A stretch of DNA of 64,000 nt from Astragalus membranaceus (GCA_039519185.1 CM076851.1:28086857-28150856); one strand, 5' to 3'. Shown: positions 23,152 through 33,632, counted from the stretch's first letter. Translations and numbers: made by a program. The notes: generated from the letters alone by a model not told the origin.

Positions 23152-23889
23152 GGCAATCCATCACAACCTTTGTTGGTTTGATTGTCATGAAAGCCCAATT
23201 TCAAAAGAATTTTCGTAAGCATAAAGCAAGCTACTAGTGATAATCCATCACAACCTTTGTTGGTTTGATTATCATGAACGCGTCCATTTTCAAAAAGCAT
23301 TTTTCTAAGTATCAAAGAATCAAAAACAAGTTATTAGCGGTGGTCCATCATAACCTTTGATCATCATGAAAGCTTTCATTTTCAAAAGACGTTTCCAAAA
23401 AGATTTTCATTTTTAAGGCTCGTTAGAACTACGTCGCTTTGATTCCCATTTTGGGATACGTAGGAGCGAGTCAAATTCTCGTCAAGCGCAACCATAAAAA
23501 GTTTAGCATTTGCATAACAAAAAGAAAAGAGTTATTTTCATCACTTTCGCAAACCAAGATCATTTTCAGGACGAAAACCTTTTCCTTTCTAAAAACATTT
23601 TCAACCCATTGTCGCTAGTGGCTAATCAGAACCTTTGTTCGTCTAGCCATTGGTAGCAATGTCTTTTTCCCAAAAGAACAATAAGCGATGATCACTCATA
23701 ACCTTTGTTAGCTTGATCATTCGTGCCAATCAATCTCTTTCGAAAACCACTTTCAAAAAAGACAAATAAAAAAACGGGTTGCTACTAATAGTCAATCAGA
23801 ACCTTTGTTCGTCTGACTGGCGGTAGTGACTCTCATTTTCAAGAGTACTTAGCGGTGATTACCCATAACCTTGGTTAGTTTAATCATCC
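23152..23889 (+). repeat. Array of seven hairpins with conserved AACCTTTGTT core
   Basis: Hairpins at 23152-23186, 23239-23273, 23339-23365, 23614-23657, 23688-23720, 23782-23826 and 23854-23889. Six have an inner stem NAAC/GTTN' around a cttt or cttg loop. The closing pair is C-G, C-G, G-C, T-A, G-C and T-A in copies 1, 2, 4, 5, 6 and 7. All seven have an outer stem of 6-8 bp whose sequence changes while pairing is kept: ggcaatc/gattgtc, gataatc/gattatc, ggtggtc/gatcatc, tggcta/tagcca, atgatca/tgatcat, tagtca/tgactg, ggtgatta/taatcatc. Copy 3 has lost the inner 3' arm. They lie downstream of the TATA box, so they should be in the transcript. The second array is in the 3' LTR at 32403-33140. 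Confidence 0.8.
23429..23485 (+). repeat. TACGTAG two-stem module, LTR copy 1
   Basis: Stem 1: CTACGT (23429) pairs with ACGTAG (to 23463), with an inner stem tccca/tggga. Stem 2 follows directly: gcgag pairs with ctcgt (one G-T pair). The module has a second LTR copy at 23967 and an internal copy at 25578 whose inner stems differ in a compensatory way. Confidence 0.75.
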
Positions 23890-23966
23890 ACTAAATGCTC
23901 GTCCTATTTCGAAAACTCACTAAAAAAGATAAAAAAACAAAAACTTTTCAAAAAGACAAAGAAGAA

Positions 23967-24032
23967 CTACGTAGCTTTGAGTTCTCCATCGCACCGGGAG
24001 ATACGTAGGAGCGGGCCATGTCCCGTCAAGCA
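23967..24032 (+). repeat. TACGTAG two-stem module, LTR copy 2
   Basis: CTACGT (23967) pairs with ACGTAG (to 24008). The inner stem is tctcc/ggaga, with two pairs changed together relative to copy 1. Stem 2 is gcggg/cccgt. Confidence 0.75.
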
Positions 24033-24386
24033 CTTTTTTCTAAAAAACCATTTTCCCCCCCTTTTTTCCTAATAAATAAAGATTTTTATTAAGACTTTTT
24101 CAATAAGAAGTAGAGAGGCAAAATTAAGTATTTTCAAGTCAACATACTAAAACCACACATTTAATTAAAGGTTCCCTCTCAGTAGAGAGGACGGGTGGGG
24201 TGCTAACACCTTCCCTGCACGTAACCGACCCCCGAACCCTATTCTCTAGTTTCGCAAGACCAATCGCTTTCCAAAAAAGGTTTTCCTAATATTTTCCTTA
24301 ATAAATATTGGTGGCGGCTTCATTGTCTTAGGAAAAGTTGTGAACGAGAAAGGTTCTCCCTCGGGGACTTTTTCGGGCGCAACAGC

Positions 24387-24403
24387 TGGCGACTCTGCTG
24401 GGG
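24387..24403 (+). other. Ogre-like primer-binding site (tRNA-Arg type)
   Basis: tggcgactctgctgggg, six bases after the 5' LTR. This word is typical of Ogre/Tat elements and is complementary to a tRNA-Arg 3' end in described family members. It is the main basis for the family call. Confidence 0.8.
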
Positions 24404-25194
24404 ACTAAAAAACACTTTTTTCAAAAGTGGGTCAAGCCTAATTAATTAAGTGTGTGGTTTGTGATTGATTTGAACATCTTGCTTTGCCTCTATTCTTCTT
24501 CTTTGTCATAAGCATGTTGCATCCATATGCATTCTTCTTCTATGTTTGCTTTTGTTTAAAATAATAGATAGTTACTTCTTTGCTTAAATGCTTAGTTCCC
24601 TCATGCATATTTCCCCTCTCTTGTCATGTCCCCTTCTTCTCAGCTCCCTTTCTGAGGTAAGTAATGTGTTTGTTGTTGGCACCCTAGATTAGTTGAATTT
24701 GATTGGTATTGAACCCTAGGGTAGACGACATGTTATGGCTTTCTATTGTCTGGACTGTTCTGGATCTTCATTTGCAGGTAGGGTAGTTTTTTTAAGGAAA
24801 TGCCCTTCGCACACACACACTTATACCTTGAGATTATACGATTAGGGAAAGAGACCATAACCCAGGTCTGTTAGGATACCTTAGGATGAGTGGATTCGAG
24901 TATTGGGAGCCCATCAGGACCTTTGTCCGTTTGGCTACTCGCGAAAGTTTCAATCAGAGTTGTGCTCTTTCATGATGCTTCGTATCTAGCAGTTTGCTGC
25001 ATTTACGGGGATTTTCATGAGAGGGACTGTGGCTCTGATGACCTTTGTGAGGGTGTGAATAGAGCTACATGAGAAGATTATCCCTAAAGTGCCTTAGATC
25101 ATAGGTTCTACCCCCTTTTTAGGTCACAAGGGCTTTCCAAATTATGTGTTGCACGTTGCATTCAGTTCAATCATTTTTTCCTTCAAAATTTTTG
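24404..25194 (+). other. Ogre-like untranslated leader with an eighth hairpin
   Basis: No convincing ORF; the 60-codon frame at 24890-25072 has no recognisable content. An eighth member of the hairpin family lies at 24908-24936: outer stem agcc/ggct, inner stem ggac/gtcc, loop cttt. A further gagt/actc pair extends it to 24898-24940. The second inner pair is G-C here and A-T in the LTR copies, another compensatory change. The rest carries words common in Ogre leaders, such as gagattatacgattaggg. Confidence 0.65.
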
Positions 25195-25577
25195 AAAAAA
25201 AAAAAAAAAAAAAAAAAAGATATGCTTTCCCTTCTCAATAAACGCCTATATGAGGTGGCATATAGTGTGAAAATTTTCAAATCACCGCCTGTAAATATCC
25301 TCTTTCTGCAAAAACACAAAAAAAAAAAAGAAGCATCCTTGCATCATCGCATCATTGCATCACTGCATCATTGCATCATTTGCATAAAATTCCAATTTTG
25401 AAAAAGAAAACATTCATCTTGCATTCCCTCTCATTACATAAAGATAAAACAAAAAAACAATTATCATCTGCATAGCATAAGCATTTCATTTATAATCATG
25501 CAAAAAAAATCCTCGTCAAGTTCATCCAAGATGAGACATTCATGCATAAGCATTATTTCAACAAAGACACAGTAGAA

Positions 25578-25645
25578 CTACGTAAGCTTTGATTCCTCAC
25601 TACAATGGGGATACGTAGGAACGGGCCAGACCCCGTCAAGCACAT
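25578..25645 (+). repeat. TACGTAG two-stem module, internal copy
   Basis: CTACGT (25578) pairs with ACGTAG (to 25618). The inner stem is tcctc/gggga with one G-T pair. Stem 2 is acggg/cccgt, where a G-T pair of copy 1 has become A-T. This copy stands alone, 2 kb away from the LTR copies. Confidence 0.7.
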
Positions 25646-26712
25646 TTTTCTAAAACCTTTTTTCCAATAAATCATTTGCATCTCCAATTAATTTTCAAAA
25701 TCATGTTCCATAACTAAAAAACAAAAAAAAATCATTGTGAGTATCATGCATTTCATTGCACAAAAAAAAAAAAAAACAAGAAAGCATCTCATTCATCATC
25801 AAATTTATTCAAAATGTAGCATTCATGCATCATTCCTCCATACATGCATCTTTCAAAAAAGGAAGGGGCGTTGGCATTTCATACTTCGCCTTGCCTCTAA
25901 AAAAAAAATAAAAAAAAATAATAATAAAAAAAATCATCATTTAGAAAAAAGCATCATTCCTGCATCTTTCATCATTCAAAAGAAAAAGGAGGCATCAGCA
26001 TTTCATATCTTGTCTTGCCTCTTGCATCATTCATCACCCAAAGATGCATTGGCATTTCATATTTCGTCTTGCACAAAAAGAAAGCATCGAAAAGAAAAAA
26101 ACTTTTAGAATAATCACACCTTTCAAGTAGACATGTTTTCATGCATTTCATCTTCATCATGTTTTCATCCATGCAGTGCGTACAACAAAAATGTTGTGAT
26201 GAGAGACGAGATGTTCTTGCAAAGTAATCTTTCCTTTTTGGAAAAGTTTACCCTCACTCATTTGCAAACTCAAGGTGTTCCAAGGCACTCAGTTTTTCAC
26301 ATCAATAGCTCATTTGTATTTCCTTCAAAAAAAGGGGATTACATCTCATCCATTCCATTATAAAAGACCGAAACAGTTCATCAAAAAGTTTTTATATCAT
26401 GTTTTAACCAATGTTAATTCTCTGTGAAGCGTTCTTCTAGTAAGCATGCATGCCACGTGCAGTTTCTCTTGTTTGAGTCAGTCAATTTCCTTCATTTATC
26501 ATCATTCCCCATCCAAGTCTAATCCCGCCCCGTCCACCCCTAAAGCGCATATTCTCTCCCATCAGTGCATACTTGACTTTTGGTTCATTCCCACTAACAC
26601 TTTAAGTCCTCCATGCTGGGGCAATTCTGTGATCACTAATTTTCCTTGTCGGTATCATATTCCCTTAGTGCAAGTCTTTCTAAAAAATATAATAAATAAA
26701 AAAGATAAAATA

Positions 26713-26800
26713 AGCTCGCTAGGTTGAAAACCCGCAAAGGGCGGCCTAGGCAAAAATGAGCGCCCGGTGGATTGAAAACTCGCAAAGAGCGGTCCAGGCA
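26713..26800 (+). repeat. Double gaaaacccgc hairpin
   Basis: Two related units, each with ttgaaaac followed by a small C-G stem (ccgc/gcgg in the first, cgc/gcg in the second) and closed outside by ctagg/cctag in the first. In the second the outer arms are ccggtgg/ccagg with a 2-base bulge. The word gttgaaaacccg...gcggcctaggcaaaa seems familiar from legume Tat elements; the structural reading is mine. Confidence 0.5.
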
Positions 26801-29499
26801 AAAATTAGGGCACAAAAAAAAGGGAAAATAAAAGAGCAAAGACATGAAGATAGATAAATTATTGTCCTAAAGTTAAGTCTTACAGAAATAAGTAATCAGG
26901 ATTTGAAATGAAATTTGGCCTTCTCTCCACACCCTCAAGAACCTAAAATCCCAGAAAGACCATTCCCTACCCCTCTTAAGCCAAAGATTCAAAATCAGAA
27001 AAACACCCTTTGTTACCCATCTTAAGCCAAGAAAAGCCCAAGATATCCCCATCACTCCGGACAAGGGTTAATTCCACATCAAAGATGGTATATCATTCTC
27101 ACCCAAGTCAAAAGGAAAGGAAATCCGCAAAAGGAGGGGAATAACAAAGTTTCAAAAAGGAGAATCCCAAAGTGAAGAAAGGAAGACAAATGGAGTATAA
27201 ATTAAGAGTCAATACATTTTGCCATAAAGCATAAGAGCTCCCCTCCCAAAAAGCCCTCAATTCAATGGGCTCGATCATTTCTCCTTTCAAAAAAAAAAAA
27301 AAGCCCTCAATTCATTGGGTTTAACCATCTCTTCTTTCATAAAGCCTTCAAACACCTCACCTCATCAAACCTAGTAACTATCCCCTTCATAAACCATTGA
27401 CCATCGGCCAACGCTGAATAAGACCCATCCTCCCATCAACCCCAAACACTCCGATAAGCCCAATCATCCCTTCTCCACAAAACATCACAATCCTGCAAAG
27501 TCCATTTCGATCAATGACTGGTTGCTTTCGTTTTCTCAAATTTTAATTTTAGGACAAATAAGTTTATCTGTTTACAATGTGTTTGCTCAAAAAGAAAAAC
27601 AAACAGTCAGAAAAAAGAAAGCTGACAAAATAAAAAGAGGGACTTGCACTCCAAAGCACATTCAAGATGCATTAAAACAAGGTTTAGTGATCACCAAATG
27701 AGGCTTCTCTTCATTACCAAAGTCAAGGCATTCATAGAGAACCAAAGATTTACACTGAGGACACCACTCAGATCTAAAAGTTGGGGCACCCCCTTCACCT
27801 CTCACACCACTCAACTTTGGGGAGGTTTGTTCATTGCCCACCCCATTCATATATTACCCTCAGTTCATAACCGTCACCATAAATCTGCCGCCTTTCACAA
27901 CCTCACTCAAAGAAACCATTTGAAATGTCATTCGAAAGTGGGCCAAGTGCGTTCCCATTCCTTCACCTCATTCATTCCTATAAAACCTCACCGGGGCAAT
28001 CTCTCAACTCACTATCCTAAACAAGGCCTTGTCATTCTAATGGGGGCAACTTTGTCCTTGTTATGACTGGGGCAACATCAAACTCTATGGGTTGAGACTA
28101 AATCTCTTTTGCTCCACCTTTCATTTCAAAAGCCGAAGCTTTCCCAATTCATCATCTTCTACACCCCTAGTTGTTGTCACCACTAGACAGGGGCAAGCTA
28201 TTCGCTCATCAAAGACCTGAATTGGGGCAATCTTGTAAGCTTCGGCAATAGCCATGTCTGTCATTCCTTCACTTGCCATAAAAGTCCATGCCCTAAACCA
28301 ATTCCAAGTTAACTGACTCATTCATTCACATTTGCATTCCTACGCATGCTTACTAGATAATGCTTCAAAGGAGAGAACACAAGTTGTTTACGTGATATCT
28401 AAAATTCAGTCATCATGGAAAGAAAGAGAAAACAAGTGAGGTTGTTTGTAAATAAAAACCTTGAGAACACCAGAGTTTGAGTCAAATTCAATTTTTCAAC
28501 AGAATGGTCAATAATCATCTCAAGTCCTTGCATTCGAAGTCTCGCATCTCATCATCACAAAAAAGTTTACCTCATGCATCTAGGCATTATAGCATATGCA
28601 TCAAAGCATTACATTTGCATCTTCACATTTTGTGCATTCACCACATAGCAAAAAGAAAAAACATTCCACGTCAGTTGCACAGAAAAAGCAGAAATCTTTT
28701 CATTGCATTGGCATTACATTAATGTTTGCACAAAATCATTGCATGTCATTCATCACTAGAGCATTACATTTAGCATCAGAAAAAGCAAAGAAAGCAAAAA
28801 GAAAACAAAGAAAAGACAAAAGCATTCCATGTCATTCATCATTTCACAAAGCATTCATTTGTCATTCAATCATCAAACATTAAAACAGTGCATATGCATA
28901 ATATTAACGTTAGCATTTCCATAAAAGAAAAAGAACAAGAATCATTGCATCAAACATCAGAGCATTGCATTTTGCATTTCATAGAAGAAGCAAAGAGAAA
29001 CAAACAGAAGTTAGAACAGGAGCATTTCATTCATCAAAGCATCAATCACCGCATACATTTGCATTCAAACACCAAAACAATACAGTTGCATCACATCATA
29101 CTTGCATCTCATAGAAGAAAAGAAAGCTAAAGCATCCCATGTCATTCATCATTTCATGTTATTCATCAGCAATATTCACAAAAGGCAAAGAAGGAAGAGT
29201 TTTCCATTGCATGTCATCTGCCATTTCATTACATATCATCAAACACCAAAATGTTGCATTCGCATACCTGCACTTCATAAAAAGAGCAAAAGAAAAGAAG
29301 AGGAGAAAAGCAAAAGAATAAATAAGGTCAGGCATTGCATTCATCAAGCATATGGAACAGTAGAAGATCATGCATTCATCCGACATAGACAAAAGAAATA
29401 AGGAGCTCATCATTCATCATAAGAAAAAAGAAAACAGCAATCATGGCATTTGCATTGCATGCATTTGTTCATTTTTAGCTACAGGTACAAAGAGAGGAT

Positions 29500-29875
29500 G
29501 AGCACTTCGGTGTTAGCCCTCGCCCCCAGATTCCAGAAAATGTTCACCAAGTTGGGAGTTCAGAAAGAAAAAAGAAAAGAGAGAAATAGAAAAGAAGAGA
29601 GAGCGCTCAAGCGCGCATTGCGGATTGGAGCACAGAGATCATCGCTCCCTTCTGCCCAGGTCTCACATCGTGTACGAGCAACGCGATGGACCGCAGCCCC
29701 ATGTGAGGTTCAACGGAATAGTTGTATCAGCCTAAGATACAGTGGACGCCGTGCATTGATCAGTATATCAGTTCCGGAGCTGATAACGATCCCCCCGGTC
29801 GCTCGAAAAGGCCAGCAGGAAGAGCGTGCTCCTCAAAGCCACGTGCAAACTCGGATTCGTCAAGAGTTCGTTTAA
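29500..29875 (+). other. GC-richer island of unknown origin
   Basis: A stretch clearly richer in G and C than its A/T-rich neighbours, with an open frame of 141 codons (29450-29875) ending TAA. The Arg/Ser-rich translation (PSAQVSHRVRATRWTAAP) is not recognisable to me, and another frame is open only in pieces. It could be a captured host fragment or a leftover of a lost ORF. Confidence 0.4.
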
Positions 29876-29917
29876 GGATTACAGGTTTTAGGCAGCCTGG
29901 GCAATTTACCGCTTTCT

Positions 29918-30270
29918 GCACGCAAGTGCCCATTTACTTTTCTGTCTGCACGCAAGTGCCCATTTTACTTTTCTGTCTGCACGCAAGTGCCCTTTTTACT
30001 TTTCTGTCTGCACGTAAGTGCCCATTTTACTTTTCTGTCTGCACGCAAGTGCCCATTTTACTTTTCTGTCTGCACGCAAGTGCCCTATTTACTTTTCTGT
30101 CTGCACGCAAGTGCCCATTTTACTTTTCTGTCTGCACGCAAGTGCCCATTTTACTTTTCTGTCTGCACGTAAGTGCCCATTTACTTTTCTGTCTGCACGC
30201 AAGTGCCCATTTTACCTTTCAGTCTGCATGTCAGTGTTCATTTACTGTTTTCGCATCAACACGAAAGTGT
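29918..30270 (+). repeat. Twelve tandem hairpins with GNRA-type loops
   Basis: A 31-bp unit repeated about eleven times plus a diverged last copy. Each contains a 4-bp stem gcac/gtgc around a 4-base loop. The loops are gcaa (eight copies), gtaa (two), gtca (one, copy 11) and gaaa (copy 12). Copy 12 has the stem acac/gtgt, so the closing G-C became A-T with pairing kept. It lies about 135 bp upstream of the polypurine tract. The unit length is not a multiple of three, so the ORFs through it are not selected protein. Confidence 0.85.
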
Positions 30271-30404
30271 CTATCTTTCCAAAAAAAAAAAAAGGGAATT
30301 CGGATTTCTCCAAATGGACAAAATTGGTATAATTTCTGAATTCTTTATTTCTATTTTACCTTCGAAATATGTCTCGCGCAATTCATATTTCTTGGTAAAA
30401 TCCA

Positions 30405-30420
30405 AATAAAGAGGGGCAGC
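30405..30420 (+). other. Ogre-like polypurine tract
   Basis: aataaagaggggcagc directly before the 3' LTR start at 30421. Confidence 0.8.
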
Positions 30421-33400
30421 TGTCATACCCCAATTTTGTCCGGCTTAGGTCAAAACCCTAATTTTCCACACAAAAAGAAAAATATAAAAAAATAACTTAT
30501 GCATTGCTTTTTGGGTCCTAGAAACCATTTTTAGAGTTAGAATGCACTTTTTGGGGAAATTAGGGCTTTAGGGTCAAAAAGGGCATTTTGGTCATTTCTC
30601 ACAAAAGGACTCATAAAAATAATTTTGCATGAAAATATTTTTTAGAGTACAGGACTAGAATCAAAAAAGCAGGAAGCATTAAAGTGGAGCAGTTTGGAGA
30701 AGAAGCCACCCTTGAAGATGAAGACCTAAATTGTTAATGAGCTTTCTTTAGGACACTGTGTAAGGTCCTATCACTGAAGATCTATGACTTTTAGTAGCTG
30801 AGAGATGAGTGTTTCAAAACATGCATGGTGCATCAAAATAGTTTTGAAAAATATTTTGGTAGGGGGCTTGAGATTAAAATCCTATATTTTTTACAAAGAT
30901 AATAGATTATGGTAATAGATTATGTGCCTGAATGTTTTCAGAGCACATAATCGATTACTCTCCTATCTTTACTAAAGCAAATAATCGATTGTTTCCTTAT
31001 TTACAACAATAAATCGATTATCCTAATCAATTAGGAAGCAAATAATCGATTAGCCTTCATTTGCACATCACACATAATCGATTATGAAGCAAATGGAAGT
31101 TTCCATATTTATCAAATAAATCGATTACTCCCTTCTTGTAACTAAGCATATAATCGATTACCACCTTTTTAGGAAGGTTGATAATCGATTATACACTTGT
31201 TTTTCCTTCACACCATAATCGATTATCACCTCTTTTGGAAAGTTTCTAATCGATTACTCAAGGTTCATAATCGATTATCATTGTCAAACATCCTGAGCCA
31301 ATAATCGATTAACATACACCAAGTGTTTTTTAACATAATCGATTATCATGTTTCCTAAAATAGATCAAATCTAATTTCCTATAAATATGACGCTCAAATT
31401 TCATTTCCAAGACACGGATTACACACATTTTCACCACAATTTCACAACTCCTCTCTGCTTCTCAGACACAGATTTCCACGAGATCAGAGAAAAAACCCAT
31501 TTTTCTCGAAATCTCTCACATTTTAGAAAAACTCTTCTACGCTTTATTTTTCGCTCTATTCGTTCCGTTGGTCCGTCTGAGCTGATCTTCTGCAAGAGTT
31601 AGTTGGAGTTGCGTTCTTCAAGTGGTAGTATCTGCCTTCATCAGAGGTATTTCTGTCTTTATATTTGTTAATATTTAATCATTGTGATCCATGCCAAAAT
31701 TGCCCTATGTGATTTAGCTTAGTTATAGTGTCATTGTTGATGATGAACCACATGATTCCCACTTATGCCTAGTGCATCATTTTCTACGTGGTGAAGATGG
31801 TCTCAGATGATTCAACCCTTTTAGTTTATATGTTGTTTAAGTTGATGATTGGCAATGTGATTCACACTTGTGCACTTGTGCACTTAATCTTAAGTGTGAG
31901 GATTGACCAAAGTGATTCAACATTCTTTGATACTTTGGTCGCTAAATAATTTGCTTGCTTATGCTGGCCAATGATCATGATTGAGGCAACTTTTTTGCTT
32001 GAGCTTACAGCGTCATCGTCTACTCTCATATAGAATATCATCAATACTTAGATAGGTCCATTCCTTACATTGCATCTTCCACTAGATGTGCATTTAGATT
32101 CCCTTGCGTTTTGTAGAAATATTTGAGTATGGTTCTCGCCTAGCATCTTCCACTAGATGTGCATTTAGGTTCAATCTCGCCTACTCTCGTATTTTACTTA
32201 ATGCCCAATTCAAGTTCCTTCCCCGCCTATCTATGTGTTGTGATCTAATATGTGTAGTTTAGGCTTGATTTTTGTTTGCGAATTCAAATATTGTTGCTAA
32301 ATGATTTGATTCCACTGATTGTGTTATGCTTGAATCCACCAATTCTTTCTTGCATTCATTGTTTTCATTTCTAAACGACCTGGCACAAAAACGGTTACTA
32401 GTGGCAATCCATCACAACCTTTGTTGGTTTGATTGTCATGAAAGCCCAATTTCAAAAGAATTTTCGTAAGCATAAAGCAAGCTACTAGTGATAATCCATC
32501 ACAACCTTTGTTGGTTTGATTATCATGAACGCGTCCATTTTCAAAAAGCATTTTTCTAAGTATCAAAGAATCAAAAACAAGTTATTAGCGGTGGTCCATC
32601 ATAACCTTTGATCATCATGAAAGCTTTCATTTTCAAAAGACGTTTCCAAAAAGATTTTCATTTTTAAGGCTCGTTAGAACTACGTCGCTTTGATTCCCAT
32701 TTTGGGATACGTAGGAGCGAGTCAAATTCTCGTCAAGCGCAACCATAAAAAGTTTAGCATTTGCATAACAAAAAGAAAAGAGTTATTTTCATCACTTTCG
32801 CAAACCAAGATCATTTTCAGGACGAAAACCTTTTCCTTTCTAAAAACATTTTCAACCCATTGTCGCTAGTGGCTAATCAGAACCTTTGTTCGTCTAGCCA
32901 TTGGTAGCAATGTCTTTTTCCCAAAAGAACAATAAGCGATGATCACTCATAACCTTTGTTAGCTTGATCATTCGTGCCAATCAATCTCTTTCGAAAACCA
33001 CTTTCAAAAAAGACAAATAAAAAAACGGGTTGCTACTAATAGTCAATCAGAACCTTTGTTCGTCTGACTGGCGGTAGTGACTCTCATTTTCAAGAGTACT
33101 TAGCGGTGATTACCCATAACCTTGGTTAGTTTAATCATCCACTAAATGCTCGTCCTATTTCGAAAACTCACTAAAAAAGATAAAAAAACAAAAACTTTTC
33201 AAAAAGACAAAGAAGAACTACGTAGCTTTGAGTTCTCCATCGCACCGGGAGATACGTAGGAGCGGGCCATGTCCCGTCAAGCACTTTTTTCTAAAAAACC
33301 ATTTTCCCCCCCTTTTTTCCTAATAAATAAAGATTTTTATTAAGACTTTTTCAATAAGAAGTAGAGAGGCAAAATTAAGTATTTTCAAGTCAACATACTA

Positions 33401-33632
33401 AAACCACACATTTAATTAAAGGTTCCCTCTCAGTAGAGAGGACGGGTGGGGTGCTAACACCTTCCCTGCGCGTAACCGACCCCCGAACCCTATTCTCTAG
33501 TTTCGCAAGACCAATCGCTTTCCAAAAAAGGTTTTCCTAATATTTTCCTTAATAAATATTGGTGGCGGCTTCATTGTCTTAGGAAAAGTTGTGAACGAGA
33601 AAGGTTCTCCCTCGGGGACTTTTTCGGGCGCA
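30421..33632 (+). repeat. Ogre-like 3' LTR
   Basis: 3212 bp, nearly identical to the 5' LTR. Differences seen are a change and 1-base loss in the A-run near 31490, and a/g at 33467. The hairpin array falls at 32403-33140. It ends gggcgca and is followed at once by the 55-bp duplicated target. Confidence 0.9.

Larger units (their letters stand above)
21169..24381 (+). repeat. Ogre-like 5' LTR
   Basis: 3213 bp. Order: AT-rich U3 with 13 AATCGATT motifs (21697-22092), TATA box (22128-22137), transcribed part with seven covarying hairpins (23152-23889) and two TACGTAG modules, then a conserved block with gggtggggtgctaacacc near 24195 and the end gggcgca. Small minus-strand ORFs at 22611-22793 and 23073-23315 recur only because both LTRs are alike. 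Confidence 0.9.
25195..29499. other. Low-complexity interior of the Ogre-like element
   Basis: About 4.3 kb without coding signal. It holds A-runs (25195-25218, 25755-25775), long stretches of degenerate cattgcatcatt words (25335-26180 and 28500-29450), and a central block (26860-28320) with plain sequence and six ggggcaa words. Named sites inside it are a TACGTAG module (25578) and a double hairpin (26713). ORFs here, such as 25737-26108 and 27644-28066, are Ser/His/Lys-rich shadows of the repeats. Confidence 0.75.
21169..33632 (+). mobile_element. Non-autonomous Ogre/Tat-like LTR element (LARD)
   Basis: 12.5 kb with 3.2-kb LTRs (TGTCATACCCC...GGGCGCA), a tRNA-Arg-type primer site and a polypurine tract, but no gag, protease, RT or integrase reading in any frame. 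It sits in G3 pol. Its LTRs differ by only about two substitutions and one 1-base indel by eye, so it arrived very recently. Unusually, it is flanked by a 55-bp identical duplication of target sequence (21114-21168 and 33633-33687) rather than 4-6 bp. It must have used proteins of an autonomous relative. The internal region is low-complexity and rich in foldable repeats, listed separately. Confidence 0.85.

Noticed and set aside
22611..23315. Minus-strand ORFs of 60 and 80 codons, found again at 31862-32566
   Set aside because: They fall in the transcribed part of the Ogre-like LTR over the hairpin repeats (HDNQTNKGCDGL is the repeat itself). No independent support.
29918..30270. CRISPR-like regular repeat
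   Set aside because: There are no unique spacers: the whole unit is repeated, and the context is a plant retrotransposon.
29722..30339. 205-codon ORF with repeated CLHASA or KCPFYFSVC words
   Set aside because: It reads through the 31-bp tandem hairpins. The period is not a multiple of three, so all three frames give similar-looking repeats.
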